The notes beneath the pieces are model-generated. The model was not told the DNA's origin and searched no databases. It worked only from the letters and a program-made list of their open reading frames with translations. Of a DNA stretch of 9,792 nt, positions 1-6,786 are shown one piece after another (within the stretch, counting starts at the first letter, position 1; each line of letters opens with the position of its first letter). Both the position numbers and the translations under genes were made by a program. The stretch is taken from positions 1 to 9,792 of the forward strand of contig CAZTCJ010000118.1 in assembly GCA_964612085.1 (NCBI GenBank), written 5' to 3'. The stretch comes from CAZTCJ01 sp964612085 (GTDB taxonomy: Bacteria > Pseudomonadota > Alphaproteobacteria > JAJFIK01).

Positions 1-833
1 TGGAGAGCATGACCAATGCGCCTTATCTGCTACCCAAGGCCCGTGGCGGCATGCGGCTGGGCCATGGCGAGGTCATCGACCACATGTTCCTCGACGGTCT
101 GGAAGATGCTTACGAGCACCGGCTGATGGGGACCTATGCGGAGGATACGGCCCGCCATTACCAGTTCACCCGCGAAGCTCAGGACGCCTACGCCATCGAG
201 TCGCTGACCCGCGCGCAACGGGCGCAAAGCGACGGCGATCTGAAAGGCGAAATCGTTCCGGTCACGGTGAAAACCCGCAAGGGCGAGCATGTGGTGGACT
301 CGGACGAACAGCCGCGCACGGCCAATCTGGACAAGATCCCCACCTTGCGCCCGGCCTTCGCCAAGGACGGCACGGTGACGGCGGCCAATTCCAGCTCCAT
401 TTCCGATGGGGCGGCAGCACTTGTGCTGATGCGCCGGTCGGAAGCCGAGAAACGCGGCCTCAAACCTATCGCCGTCCTTCTGGGCCAGTCCCAGAATGCC
501 CATGAACCCGCCTGGTTCACCACCGCGCCCATCGGAGCGATCCAGAAAGTCCTGGCCCAAGTGGGCTGGAGCAAGGACGATGTGGATCTTTATGAGGTCA
601 ACGAGGCCTTCGCCGTGGTCGCCATGGCGGCCATGCGCGATCTGGAACTCGACCACGCCAGGGTCAATGTCAATGGTGGCGCCTGCGCGCTCGGCCATCC
701 CATCGGCGCGTCCGGCGCGCGGATCATCGTGACCCTGATCAATGCTCTCAAGAACCGGGGCCTGAAGCGCGGCGTCGCGAGCCTGTGCATCGGCGGCGGC
801 GAGGCGACCGCCGTAGCGCTCGAGCTTCTCTAA
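1..833 (+). CDS. Acetyl-CoA C-acetyltransferase (thiolase), 5'-truncated by window edge
   Basis: Thiolase-superfamily enzyme that condenses two acetyl-CoA to acetoacetyl-CoA or cleaves the product. It would be cytoplasmic. The reading frame is open from the first base: bases 1-2 end a Met codon, then Glu-Ser-Met, matching the conserved GGMESM(S/T)NAPY region of thiolases. The listed ATG at 9 is therefore internal and the true start lies upstream. Visible motifs are the NEAFA signature (about 600-615), the NVNGGACALGHPIGASGAR block with the catalytic His (about 664-720), and the C-terminal SLCIGGGEA motif with the second catalytic Cys (about 780-803). The nucleophilic Cys near residue 90 of the family is outside the window. 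Similarity to the mitochondrial T2/ACAT1 type (MGTYAEDTA, DGAAALVLM) suggests acetoacetyl-CoA thiolase rather than a long-chain 3-ketoacyl thiolase. This could belong to polyhydroxybutyrate, ketone body or amino-acid breakdown metabolism. It sits 12 nt upstream of the Rid-family gene, so an operon is likely. Confidence 0.95.
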   Translation, partial: ESMTNAPYLLPKARGGMRLGHGEVIDHMFLDGLEDAYEHRLMGTYAEDTARHYQFTREAQDAYAIESLTRAQRAQSDGDLKGEIVPVTVKTRKGEHVVDSDEQPRTANLDKIPTLRPAFAKDGTVTAANSSSISDGAAALVLMRRSEAEKRGLKPIAVLLGQSQNAHEPAWFTTAPIGAIQKVLAQVGWSKDDVDLYEVNEAFAVVAMAAMRDLELDHARVNVNGGACALGHPIGASGARIIVTLINALKNRGLKRGVASLCIGGGEATAVALELL

Positions 834-845
834 AAGAGCAGTCGG

Positions 846-1244
846 ATGATCGGGTCGCGCATCAGTTCAGGTTCCCATTTCGAAGAGTTGGCCGGTTATG
901 CGCGGGCTGTGGTGCTGCCGGATCCGGGCGGTGACTGGATACTCGTGTCCGGCACGACCGGTTACGATTATGCAACCGGTGACATTTCATCCGATCCGGT
1001 CGAGCAGACCCATCAGTGCTTCCGCAACATCCAAAAGGCTCTCGCCGAGGCCGGCTCCGGGCTTGAGGATTTGGTCCGCGTGCGCGTTTATCTGGCCGAT
1101 GCCCATGATTTCGACACGGTTGTGAGAATCATTGGAGAATACTGCCGGATCGCAAAACCTGCGAACACAACCGTGGTCACAGGTCTCGTGGCGCCGGAAA
1201 TGAAAATAGAAATCGAGGTGACGGCTCGGCGCGCGCCTCGGTAG
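846..1244 (+). CDS. Rid-family (YjgF/YER057c/UK114) protein without the catalytic Arg
   Basis: 132-residue single-domain protein of the Rid superfamily, small trimeric cytosolic proteins whose RidA members hydrolyse reactive enamines/imines made by PLP enzymes. Family features seen are the VSGTTG strand (residues 34-39), the helix QTHQCFRNIQKALAEAG (54-70), the VRVRVYLAD strand (77-85), and the C-terminal IEIEVTA strand (121-127). In RidA the active-site Arg (Arg105 in E. coli) sits in a P-A-R-S/T context. Here the matching position reads P-A-N-T-T (Asn107). Known Rid subfamilies without this Arg (Rid4-7 type) generally lack imine deaminase activity, so a RidA role should not be assumed. The SD is weak (AAGAG about 7 nt before the ATG). 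It lies 12 nt after the thiolase and 6 nt before the DUF2817 peptidase-like gene, which suggests one transcript and a shared substrate pathway, though which one is not evident. Confidence 0.92.
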   Translation: MIGSRISSGSHFEELAGYARAVVLPDPGGDWILVSGTTGYDYATGDISSDPVEQTHQCFRNIQKALAEAGSGLEDLVRVRVYLADAHDFDTVVRIIGEYCRIAKPANTTVVTGLVAPEMKIEIEVTARRAPR

Positions 1245-1250
1245 GAGGCA

Positions 1251-2363
1251 ATGGCAGGGGACATGACCGGATCCTCGGCGTCGCGTTATTTTTCAGACAG
1301 TTACGGCACGGCGCGCAAGCGCTTCCTCGACGCCGCCAAGGCCGCCGAGGCCGTCATCGAGTCGGTTCAAAATCCGTATGCCAACGGCCCTCGGGACGAG
1401 CCCCTTTACATGGATGTGGCGCTGGCCGGTCCGGGTGCGGACGAGGGCGGGCGTTCTCTGATCGTGATCACCAGCGCCGTCCATGGCGTGGAGGGATTTT
1501 GCGGCTCGGGCATCCAAACGGGTCTCTTGCGCGAGGACCGGCATCTGGGGCTGCCGACCGGCACGGCGGTTTTGATGGTCCATGCGGTCAATCCCTTCGG
1601 TTTTGCCCATGTGCGCCGGGTGAACGAAGACAATGTGGATCTGAACCGCAATTTTCTCGACCACGATCTTCCCTATCCGGACGATGCGGCCTACCGCGCC
1701 ATTCATGGCTTCGTGGCCGCGCCCGACCTGGGAACGGGGAAGACAGCCCGGGATGAGGATCTGCGCGCCTATATCGAGAAAAACGGCATGCCGGCCTTTC
1801 AGGCGGCGGTGTCCTGTGGCCAGTGGACCCGGCCTGATGGTCTTTTCTTCGGCGGTACGGCGCCTGCCTGGTCGAACCGTGTGCTGACCGATATCCTGCG
1901 GCGCTATGCGCAAGGCTTCGAGCGCATCGCCCATATCGATCTGCATACGGGTCTCGGGCCTTACGGCCATGGGGAACTGATCGGCGCCAGCAATGTCCAT
2001 GGCTCGTTCGATCGGGCCAAGGACTGGTATGGCGATGAGGTCACTTCACTGCATGACGGATCGTCCGTCTCCGCGCCGGTGCGCGGCGTCATCTCCCATC
2101 TGTGGGAGCCTTATACGCCGGCCGCCCAGGTCACCAGCGTAACCCTGGAATACGGGACGCGCGATCTGATGACCGTGCTGGACGCCCTGCGTCTCGACAA
2201 CTGGCTTTATCTCCACGGGGATGTGGAGAGCGGCCAGGGCAAAAACATCAAGGCGCAGATCCGGGACGCGCTTTATCCCGACAAGGATGATTGGAAAGAC
2301 ATGGTTTTTGCCCGTGCCGATGAGATCTTCGCCAAGACCGTGGCAGGCCTTGCCAAGGACTAA
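1251..2363 (+). CDS. DUF2817 / M14-like zinc carboxypeptidase or deacylase family protein
   Basis: 370-residue protein resembling the DUF2817 branch of the M14 metallocarboxypeptidase/AstE-like superfamily. The expected zinc site is present: HxxE at His78-Glu81 (AVHGVEG) and a later His at His232 (HIDLHTG). The substrate-binding Asn-Arg pair appears at 132-133 (DLNRNF), and the probable catalytic Glu is Glu300 (TLEYGT). There is no signal peptide, so it is probably cytoplasmic. M14-type enzymes remove C-terminal residues or cleave N-acyl bonds; the exact substrate cannot be read here. Start choice: AGGAGG at 1243-1248 overlaps the upstream stop and leaves only 2 nt to the ATG at 1251. An alternative ATG at 1263 (residue 5) leaves 14 nt. 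Neither is ideal, and the difference is four residues. It is the last gene of the thiolase-Rid operon in this window and converges on the 2406-3077 gene, with 42 nt between them and no clear hairpin-plus-T-tract terminator. Confidence 0.88.
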   Translation: MAGDMTGSSASRYFSDSYGTARKRFLDAAKAAEAVIESVQNPYANGPRDEPLYMDVALAGPGADEGGRSLIVITSAVHGVEGFCGSGIQTGLLREDRHLGLPTGTAVLMVHAVNPFGFAHVRRVNEDNVDLNRNFLDHDLPYPDDAAYRAIHGFVAAPDLGTGKTARDEDLRAYIEKNGMPAFQAAVSCGQWTRPDGLFFGGTAPAWSNRVLTDILRRYAQGFERIAHIDLHTGLGPYGHGELIGASNVHGSFDRAKDWYGDEVTSLHDGSSVSAPVRGVISHLWEPYTPAAQVTSVTLEYGTRDLMTVLDALRLDNWLYLHGDVESGQGKNIKAQIRDALYPDKDDWKDMVFARADEIFAKTVAGLAKD

Positions 2364-2405
2364 TGTCGGTTTGGGTCCTGCCGGGACGCCGCACGGTCTA
2401 AAAGA

Positions 2406-3077
2406 TCATGCTTTGACGCATGCGCCTTTCTGCTCGCGGAAGGGCGGATTGCATTCCCAGCCATCGCCGTTGTAGTTCAGATGGGCATTGTCGGGGATGA
2501 TGATCAGAACGCACCGGCCTTCGGATTTCGTATATCCTCTATCACATTCCCATGCGTTGCCGGAGGCCGTCAGATAGCCGTTGTCGGGAACGGCGATTTT
2601 GGTGCAGCCGCTGCCGACTTCACTGTAGCCGCGCTCGCATTGCCAGCCGCGGCCATAGGCTTTGTCCGACAGAAAGGCGTTCTCCGGAACCCTTATGGCC
2701 CGGCAAATGTCACCGGCTTCGCGGTAGCCGCGATCGCAGGTCCATCCCTTGCCGTAAGATGTATCCGACAGGAACGCATTGGCAGGCAATTGGATTGCCA
2801 GGCAGGCCTCATCCAGTTTGCGGTAGCCGCGTTCGCATTTCCAACGGTCGCCCGTCGAATTGAGATAGGCATTGTCCGGTATCTGGATCGCGATGCATGC
2901 ATCATCGCTCTCCCGGAAGCCCCAATTGCAGTCCCAGCCGTCGCTATATTGCCTGGGATGCGCATTGTCCGGCAGTGGGCCGGTATTGGCGTGAGCCGAA
3001 GAAATGCCAGGCGCACAAAAAGCGCCTGACACCAAGAGCGATAAGACAAGGCTTATGCATATCTTTTGAGCAATCAT
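2406..3077 (-). CDS. Secreted six-repeat Cys protein (W-x-C-x10-C repeats), function unknown
   Basis: 223-residue exported protein of unknown function. Residues 1-30 form a Sec signal peptide (basic start, hydrophobic core, AHA cleavage site); there is no lipobox at Cys21. The mature part is almost wholly six tandem repeats of 31-33 residues. Each reads roughly (I/V/L)-P-x-N-(A/G), then a short Gly-rich turn, (G/A/R)-W-x-C, an RGY/GF-like segment, and a final Cys. Cys pairs are 50/61, 81/92, 114/125, 147/158, 178/189 and 209/220. All have exactly ten residues between them, suggesting one disulfide per repeat in the periplasm or outside the cell. Repeats 3 and 4 carry a two-residue insertion. 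The start is supported by GAAAGG about 7 nt upstream of the ATG. I do not recognise a named family. Carbohydrate- or wall-binding or a structural role would be guesses. It appears monocistronic. Confidence 0.85.
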   Translation of the reverse strand: MIAQKICISLVLSLLVSGAFCAPGISSAHANTGPLPDNAHPRQYSDGWDCNWGFRESDDACIAIQIPDNAYLNSTGDRWKCERGYRKLDEACLAIQLPANAFLSDTSYGKGWTCDRGYREAGDICRAIRVPENAFLSDKAYGRGWQCERGYSEVGSGCTKIAVPDNGYLTASGNAWECDRGYTKSEGRCVLIIIPDNAHLNYNGDGWECNPPFREQKGACVKA

Positions 3078-3213
3078 GATCCGACCTTTCTACGATCGTC
3101 CGCAATGGATATATGAAGTCTTAGTCAGTGTTCTGAGCGAACCGATAACAGCGCGTCATCTGACTTTGTGACTTCTGCGGCGATCAGTGAGGTCAGGACC
3201 CTGCCGGGCGTGC
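3078..3213. other. Intergenic spacer upstream of the repeat-protein gene
   Basis: 136-nt spacer between the cold-shock gene and the secreted repeat-protein gene, both on the - strand. It should contain the csp 3' end and the promoter of the repeat-protein gene. On the - strand a TATATC hexamer (3114-3109) could be a -10 element, but no good -35 is found at 16-18 nt. The SD of the repeat protein lies just before 3077. No hairpin followed by a T tract is visible after the csp stop, so read-through into the repeat-protein gene cannot be excluded. Confidence 0.4.
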
Positions 3214-3423
3214 TTACTCAGCGCGCAGATTGACGGCAGCCGGCTTGCCTTTGCGCGGATCGGTTTCGACCTCGAACGCGACCTTTTGGCCGTCATTCAG
3301 CGTCGACATGCCGGATTGTTCAACCGCGCTGATATGCACGAACACATCCGCGCCGCCGCCTTCGGGTTCGATAAAACCGAAACCTTTGGTGGCATTGAAC
3401 CATTTCACGGAACCCTTCATCAT
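3214..3423 (-). CDS. CspA-type cold-shock domain protein
   Basis: 69-residue single cold-shock-domain protein, full length for the CspA family. It is a five-stranded OB-fold that binds single-stranded RNA/DNA and melts mRNA structure. RNP1 (KGFGFI, residues 13-18) and RNP2 (VFVHIS) are intact, as is the KWFN segment with its stacking aromatics, and the C-terminal GKPAAVNL strand is typical of alphaproteobacterial members. Two adjacent ATG codons (3421-3423 and 3418-3420) follow a strong AGGAGA at 3431-3436, 7 or 10 nt away, so either Met could be used. It lies 84 nt downstream of rhlE on the same strand, so it may be co-transcribed or have its own promoter in the gap. Whether it is cold-induced cannot be told, because many Csp paralogues are constitutive or stationary-phase proteins. 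Confidence 0.96.
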   Translation of the reverse strand: MMKGSVKWFNATKGFGFIEPEGGGADVFVHISAVEQSGMSTLNDGQKVAFEVETDPRKGKPAAVNLRAE

Positions 3424-3507
3424 AGGGGTATCTCCTTTAGAAAGTCGGCAGAACGCCCCCTGCCTGGGGTCTTCGCTATTCGCGAATTCGGGTGACAGGC
3501 GTGCCGG
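3424..3507. other. rhlE-csp spacer with SD, weak hairpin and 10-bp palindrome
   Basis: 84-nt gap that would form the csp 5' leader. It carries the strong csp SD (3431-3436), a short GC hairpin (CCCC/GGGG arms 3457-3460 and 3466-3469 with a 5-nt loop, no T tract), and a perfect 10-bp palindrome ATTCGCGAAT at 3478-3487 about 20 nt after the rhlE stop. The palindrome could be a regulator site or chance. No convincing -35/-10 pair is seen, so co-transcription with rhlE remains possible. Confidence 0.35.
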
Positions 3508-4860
3508 TTACGACACGCCCAGCATGCGGGCGAGCCCGCTGTCATGGGTATCGGGTTTCAGCGCCCGGGGCCGAGACGGCTTTGCCTTTTTCTTCGGCTT
3601 AGGCGCAGGCCGCGACGCTTGTGCTTTGTGGGCTGACCGTTCCGAACCGGCCTTGGCGCGGCGCGGTTTGCGGGCCGGTGCCTTGCGCTGCGTATTGTTC
3701 TCGCGTTTGACGGGGTTTTCGCGTTTGACCGGGCTGCCGTCCGCCTGGGTGCCGTCGATGGCGCGGCCGATCAGTTTCTCGATGTCCTTGAGATAGGCGT
3801 ATTCACTGGGATCGCAGAGCGACACGGCGGTGCCGCTTTTGCCCGCCCGCGCGGTCCGGCCGATGCGGTGGACATAGGCTTCCGGCACATTGGGCAGCTC
3901 GTAATTGACCACATGGGACACACCGTCCACATCAATGCCGCGCGCGGCGATATCGGTGGCGATCAGGATCGGAACCGTGCCCGACCGGAAGGCTTTCAGG
4001 GTTTTCTGCCGCTGGGCCTGGCTCTTGTTGCCGTGAATGGCCCCAACGGGCAGGCCGGCTTTCTGCAGATGCGCGCTGACCCGGTCAGCGCCCCGTTTCG
4101 TGCGGGTAAAGACGATCGCGCGTTCCACACCGGTTTCCTGCAGAAGACCGATCAGGATCTTGCGCTTTTCTCCGTTGTCAACATGAACCACGCTCTGGTC
4201 GATGCGCTCGATGGGTTTCGCGGCCGGGGCCACGGCGATCTCGACCGGATCGGTCTGGATGTCCCGGGCGAGCGCGCGGATCTGTTTCGGCATGGTCGCC
4301 GACAGCAAAAGGGTCTGCCGTTTGGGCGGCACCGCCGCCATGATTTTACGGATGGCCGGGGCAAAGCCCATATCGAGCATCTGGTCCGCTTCGTCGAGCA
4401 CCACGGTCGTCGTGGCGTCAAGGCGCAGCGCGCCGGTCGAGAGATGATCGAGCAGCCGTCCTGGGGTGGCGATCACGATATCCGCGCCGCGGCTCATGGC
4501 CTTGATCTGGGGTCCGGGCCGCGCGCCGCCGACGATCACCGCCGCCGAATGGCGGATATGACGGCCATAGGTGCGCACATTGTCGGCAATCTGCGCGGCC
4601 AGCTCCCGGGTTGGCGCCAGGATCAGGGCGTGACAGCTCTTAGGCGCGGGCCTGCGTTGATTGGAGGCGATCCCATTGAGCAGCGGCAGCACGAAAGACG
4701 CCGTCTTGCCGGTGCCGGTCTGCGCCAGCCCAAGCACATCCTTGCCATTGAGCGCGGCGGGGATGACTTCAGCCTGAATGGGTGTGGGGTGAGTGTAGCC
4801 TTCCGCCTTCAGGGCGCGAAGGAGATCCTCGGTCAGTCCGAGGTCGGTAAACTGTTTCAA
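3508..4860 (-). CDS. rhlE: DEAD-box ATP-dependent RNA helicase, RhlE-type
   Basis: 450-residue DEAD-box helicase that unwinds short RNA duplexes in ribosome assembly or RNA turnover. All core motifs are present in order: Q motif (THPTPIQ, 23-29), Walker A AQTGTGKT (46-53), PTREL (83-87), TPGR (132-135), DEAD (156-159), SAT (187-189), ARGID (306-310) and HRIGRTAR (331-338). A basic, Pro/Lys/Arg-rich tail (about 375-440) follows, as in RhlE proteins where such tails bind RNA or RNase E, and ends in DSGLARMLG. The tail holds a tandem PVKREN duplication. The start codon is TTG (4858-4860). An in-frame stop lies 42 nt upstream at 4903-4905, with no ATG or GTG between, and the family N-terminus (xQFTDLGL) begins exactly here, so TTG is well supported. 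A GAAAG SD-like run lies about 8-9 nt upstream. The cold-shock gene follows on the same strand. Confidence 0.95.
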   Translation of the reverse strand: MKQFTDLGLTEDLLRALKAEGYTHPTPIQAEVIPAALNGKDVLGLAQTGTGKTASFVLPLLNGIASNQRRPAPKSCHALILAPTRELAAQIADNVRTYGRHIRHSAAVIVGGARPGPQIKAMSRGADIVIATPGRLLDHLSTGALRLDATTTVVLDEADQMLDMGFAPAIRKIMAAVPPKRQTLLLSATMPKQIRALARDIQTDPVEIAVAPAAKPIERIDQSVVHVDNGEKRKILIGLLQETGVERAIVFTRTKRGADRVSAHLQKAGLPVGAIHGNKSQAQRQKTLKAFRSGTVPILIATDIAARGIDVDGVSHVVNYELPNVPEAYVHRIGRTARAGKSGTAVSLCDPSEYAYLKDIEKLIGRAIDGTQADGSPVKRENPVKRENNTQRKAPARKPRRAKAGSERSAHKAQASRPAPKPKKKAKPSRPRALKPDTHDSGLARMLGVS

Positions 4861-5154
4861 AAAGACGCTTTCAAGTGACGCCGCACCAGCGCAAAGGCGC
4901 TTTCATAAGCACGGCTTTCGTTCAAGTTATGGAAGCTTGCGTAGATCAGCCGCCGGAATAGTGTGCATCAAGGCACTCTTGCAAGGCAACGATCTGTACG
5001 GATAGCTGCAATTGGCAAGCACCGCGAACGACATGTCGTTATCTACGCGCGGTGTGTTAATGATGGCTACTAACCACAAAAGCGCGGCAAAAGCAATCGA
5101 ATTCGGGCCAGGAGGGTGCCGGGCGCGGTAAACCGGCCGAAAAGGGAGGTTTCG
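4861..5154. promoter_or_regulatory. Divergent intergenic region (rhlE / beta-propeller) with palindrome
   Basis: 294-nt non-coding spacer between divergently transcribed rhlE (-) and the beta-propeller gene (+), so it must hold promoters for both. The clearest element is the perfect 14-bp palindrome AACGACATGTCGTT at 5027-5040, about 115 nt upstream of the + strand ATG, which has the size of a dimeric regulator site. A weak + strand promoter candidate is TTGCAA (4979-4984), then 16 nt, then GATAGC (5001-5006). No confident rhlE promoter was found: a TTGAAC on the - strand has only 12 nt to TATGAA. The strong SD GGGAGG (5144-5149) serves the + gene. No small ORF or RNA gene is evident. Confidence 0.45.
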
Positions 5155-6393
5155 ATGGTCAGGCGCATCTTTATGTTTCTCCTCGGTGTGGCGATCGTGG
5201 CGGCGGCCTTTGCCGGGGTCCGGGTCTGGCAGGAATCATCGGTCGGCACCGGGCCGGCCGCGACGGGGCCCGCGCCCGACGGGCCCAGCGTCGAGATCGC
5301 CTTCATCGCCAATGCGGTCGAAGGGACGGTGACCCTGATCGATCTGGATGCCTTGCAAGCCATCGGTACGCTGAATGTTATTCCCGACGGAAAGCGCGTC
5401 GGCCTGTTCCGGGATCTGACACAGCATGTGGCGCAGCCCATCGCCGAACGCAATGGCATCAACTACGCCCAGGACACGGACCTGTCGCCGGACGGGCGGG
5501 TGCTTTACGTGGCGCGGGGCTATCTGGGCGATGTGGCGGCCTTCGATATCGCCAGCGGCGATCTGATGTGGCGGCTGCCCGTGGGCGGCTTCCGGTCCGA
5601 CCATATGGCGATCACGCCGGACGGCGCGCGCCTGTTCGTTTCCGCCCTGACGGACAACACGGTGGAAGCCATCGACACGGCGACAGGCCGGAAGGTGGGA
5701 TCGTTCGTCACCGGCATTTTTCCCCATGACAATCACATCACGGAAGACGGCGCGCGCATCTACAATGCGAGCCTGGGCGATATGCGCATATCCGAAGAAG
5801 AGCGGGACGCGGTCGATCAGGCGACGGACGCTCAGGGCTATGCCTATCAAATCACCGTCGCCGATGCGCGATCCCTGGAGGTTCTGGACCGGCACCGGTT
5901 CGAAGCGGGCATCCGGCCCTTTCAGGTAACGGCGGACGAAACCACGCTTTACGCGCAGCTTTCCAATACCCATGCAGTAATCGCTTACGATCTGGAGGCG
6001 CGCCGGATCGTGAACCGGATCGATCTGCCGGTGGCGCCGGGCGTCACGCAAGACGATTGGGATTTCGAAGCGCCCCATCATGGGCTGGCGATGACCGAGG
6101 ATGAGCAGACGCTGTGCATCGCGGGCCGGGCGTCGGATTATGCGGGGATCGTCTCGGCCGCCGATCTGAGCCTGATCGCCGCGATCCCCGTGGGCGACGG
6201 TCCGGGATGGTCTGCCAACACGCAAGGCGACCGCTATTGCCTGCTCGCCAACAGCCGCAGCGACGATGTCTCGGTTATTTCCTATACGGACTTAACGGAA
6301 GTAGCGCGCCTTCCGGCGGGCCGTGGCGCTAAGCACATCACGGTCGGCCGCGTGCCGGTTGCGGTGGTGGAAGCGGTCAAGGCCCGGCCGTAA
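5155..6393 (+). CDS. YncE/YVTN-type beta-propeller protein, exported or membrane-anchored
   Basis: 412-residue protein with an N-terminal hydrophobic segment (residues 4-24 after MVRR), either a signal peptide or an uncleaved anchor, a Gly/Ala/Pro-rich linker (about 30-44), and a periplasmic beta-propeller. Propeller blades show the usual pattern of an NxxxxTVxxID-like turn, then a strand, then SPDG/TPDG: IANAVEGTVTLIDL, DLSPDGRVLYVARG, AITPDGARLFVSALTDNTVEAID. About seven blades fit the length. His-containing loops (FPHDNHITEDG, APHHGLAM) may be functional, for metal or ligand binding. YVTN/YncE relatives bind DNA, peptidoglycan-linked partners or quinone-related substrates, and the function here is unknown. 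Start: the frame stays open to a GTG at 5116, but ATG 5155 has a strong SD (GGGAGG, 5 nt spacing) and begins the signal segment directly, so I chose it. The gene converges on the VOC gene, with 15 nt between stops. Confidence 0.85.
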   Translation: MVRRIFMFLLGVAIVAAAFAGVRVWQESSVGTGPAATGPAPDGPSVEIAFIANAVEGTVTLIDLDALQAIGTLNVIPDGKRVGLFRDLTQHVAQPIAERNGINYAQDTDLSPDGRVLYVARGYLGDVAAFDIASGDLMWRLPVGGFRSDHMAITPDGARLFVSALTDNTVEAIDTATGRKVGSFVTGIFPHDNHITEDGARIYNASLGDMRISEEERDAVDQATDAQGYAYQITVADARSLEVLDRHRFEAGIRPFQVTADETTLYAQLSNTHAVIAYDLEARRIVNRIDLPVAPGVTQDDWDFEAPHHGLAMTEDEQTLCIAGRASDYAGIVSAADLSLIAAIPVGDGPGWSANTQGDRYCLLANSRSDDVSVISYTDLTEVARLPAGRGAKHITVGRVPVAVVEAVKARP

Positions 6394-6408
6394 GGCAGTT
6401 CTTCAGGG

Positions 6409-6786
6409 TCAGGAGGAGGGCGGCAGGGTCTGGAAGAAGGCCAGCTTGTTGCCGAACGGATCGCTAATCCGCATCTCCAGGGAGTCCCAGGGCATTTTTT
6501 CCGGGGCACCCGGTTTAGCATAGCGGTAGTTCTTGGCTGCCAGACCTTTCTGATAGGCCGTCACGTCAGCGGTCTCGATGCGGATGCCGCTGCCGGGGCA
6601 GACATCGCCGTGATGTTCCGACAGGTGCAGTTTCGTCTGGCCGAGGGACAGACCCATGTAAACCGGGAAGTCGTCGCCGAACCGGTGGACCCAATCGACC
6701 GTGAAGCCGAGGAAATCCACGTAAAACTCCCGGGCCTTGGCTTCGTCGAAAATGCGCAGCACCGGCGTGACCGATCCGAAATCCAT
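6409..6786 (-). CDS. VOC-superfamily (glyoxalase/bleomycin-resistance-like) protein
   Basis: 125-residue protein of the vicinal oxygen chelate superfamily, closest by eye to the group annotated glyoxalase superfamily protein or bleomycin resistance-like. Hallmarks are PVLRIFDEAKAREFYVDFLGF (8-28), the trailing W-x-H-R-F segment, LHLSEHHGD (53-61), and the closing ISDPFGNKLAFF strand. VOC proteins use paired beta-alpha-beta-beta-beta modules, either as metal enzymes or to sequester small ligands. The ligand here is unknown and drug resistance should not be inferred. Start: the frame extends upstream to an ATG at 6894, but Met at 6786 begins the conserved domain and has GAGGAG with 6 nt spacing; the 36 extra residues look random. 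The gene is divergent from the metal cassette, with a 151-nt shared spacer. It might belong to the same stress response, but nothing in the sequence proves that. Confidence 0.9.
   Translation of the reverse strand: MDFGSVTPVLRIFDEAKAREFYVDFLGFTVDWVHRFGDDFPVYMGLSLGQTKLHLSEHHGDVCPGSGIRIETADVTAYQKGLAAKNYRYAKPGAPEKMPWDSLEMRISDPFGNKLAFFQTLPPSS

Noticed and set aside
2364..2405. Possible terminator GTCC-TGCCG-GGAC between convergent genes
   Set aside because: Only a 4-bp stem and no T tract on either strand.
2892..2903. 12-bp palindrome GATGCATGCATC
   Set aside because: It lies inside the repeat-protein coding sequence and encodes conserved residues, so it is likely chance.
2481..3029. 182-residue + strand frame with repetitive Ala/Val-rich sequence
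   Set aside because: Its repeats mirror the antisense six-repeat Cys protein, which has an SD and signal peptide.
3868..4878. 336-residue + strand open frame
   Set aside because: It is fully antisense to rhlE, which has all DEAD-box motifs; this is a high-GC shadow frame.
5116..5154. GTG start 13 codons upstream for the beta-propeller protein
   Set aside because: ATG 5155 has a better SD and puts the hydrophobic segment right at the N-terminus.
5236..6225. 329-residue - strand open frame
   Set aside because: Antisense to the beta-propeller gene, with no recognisable domain.
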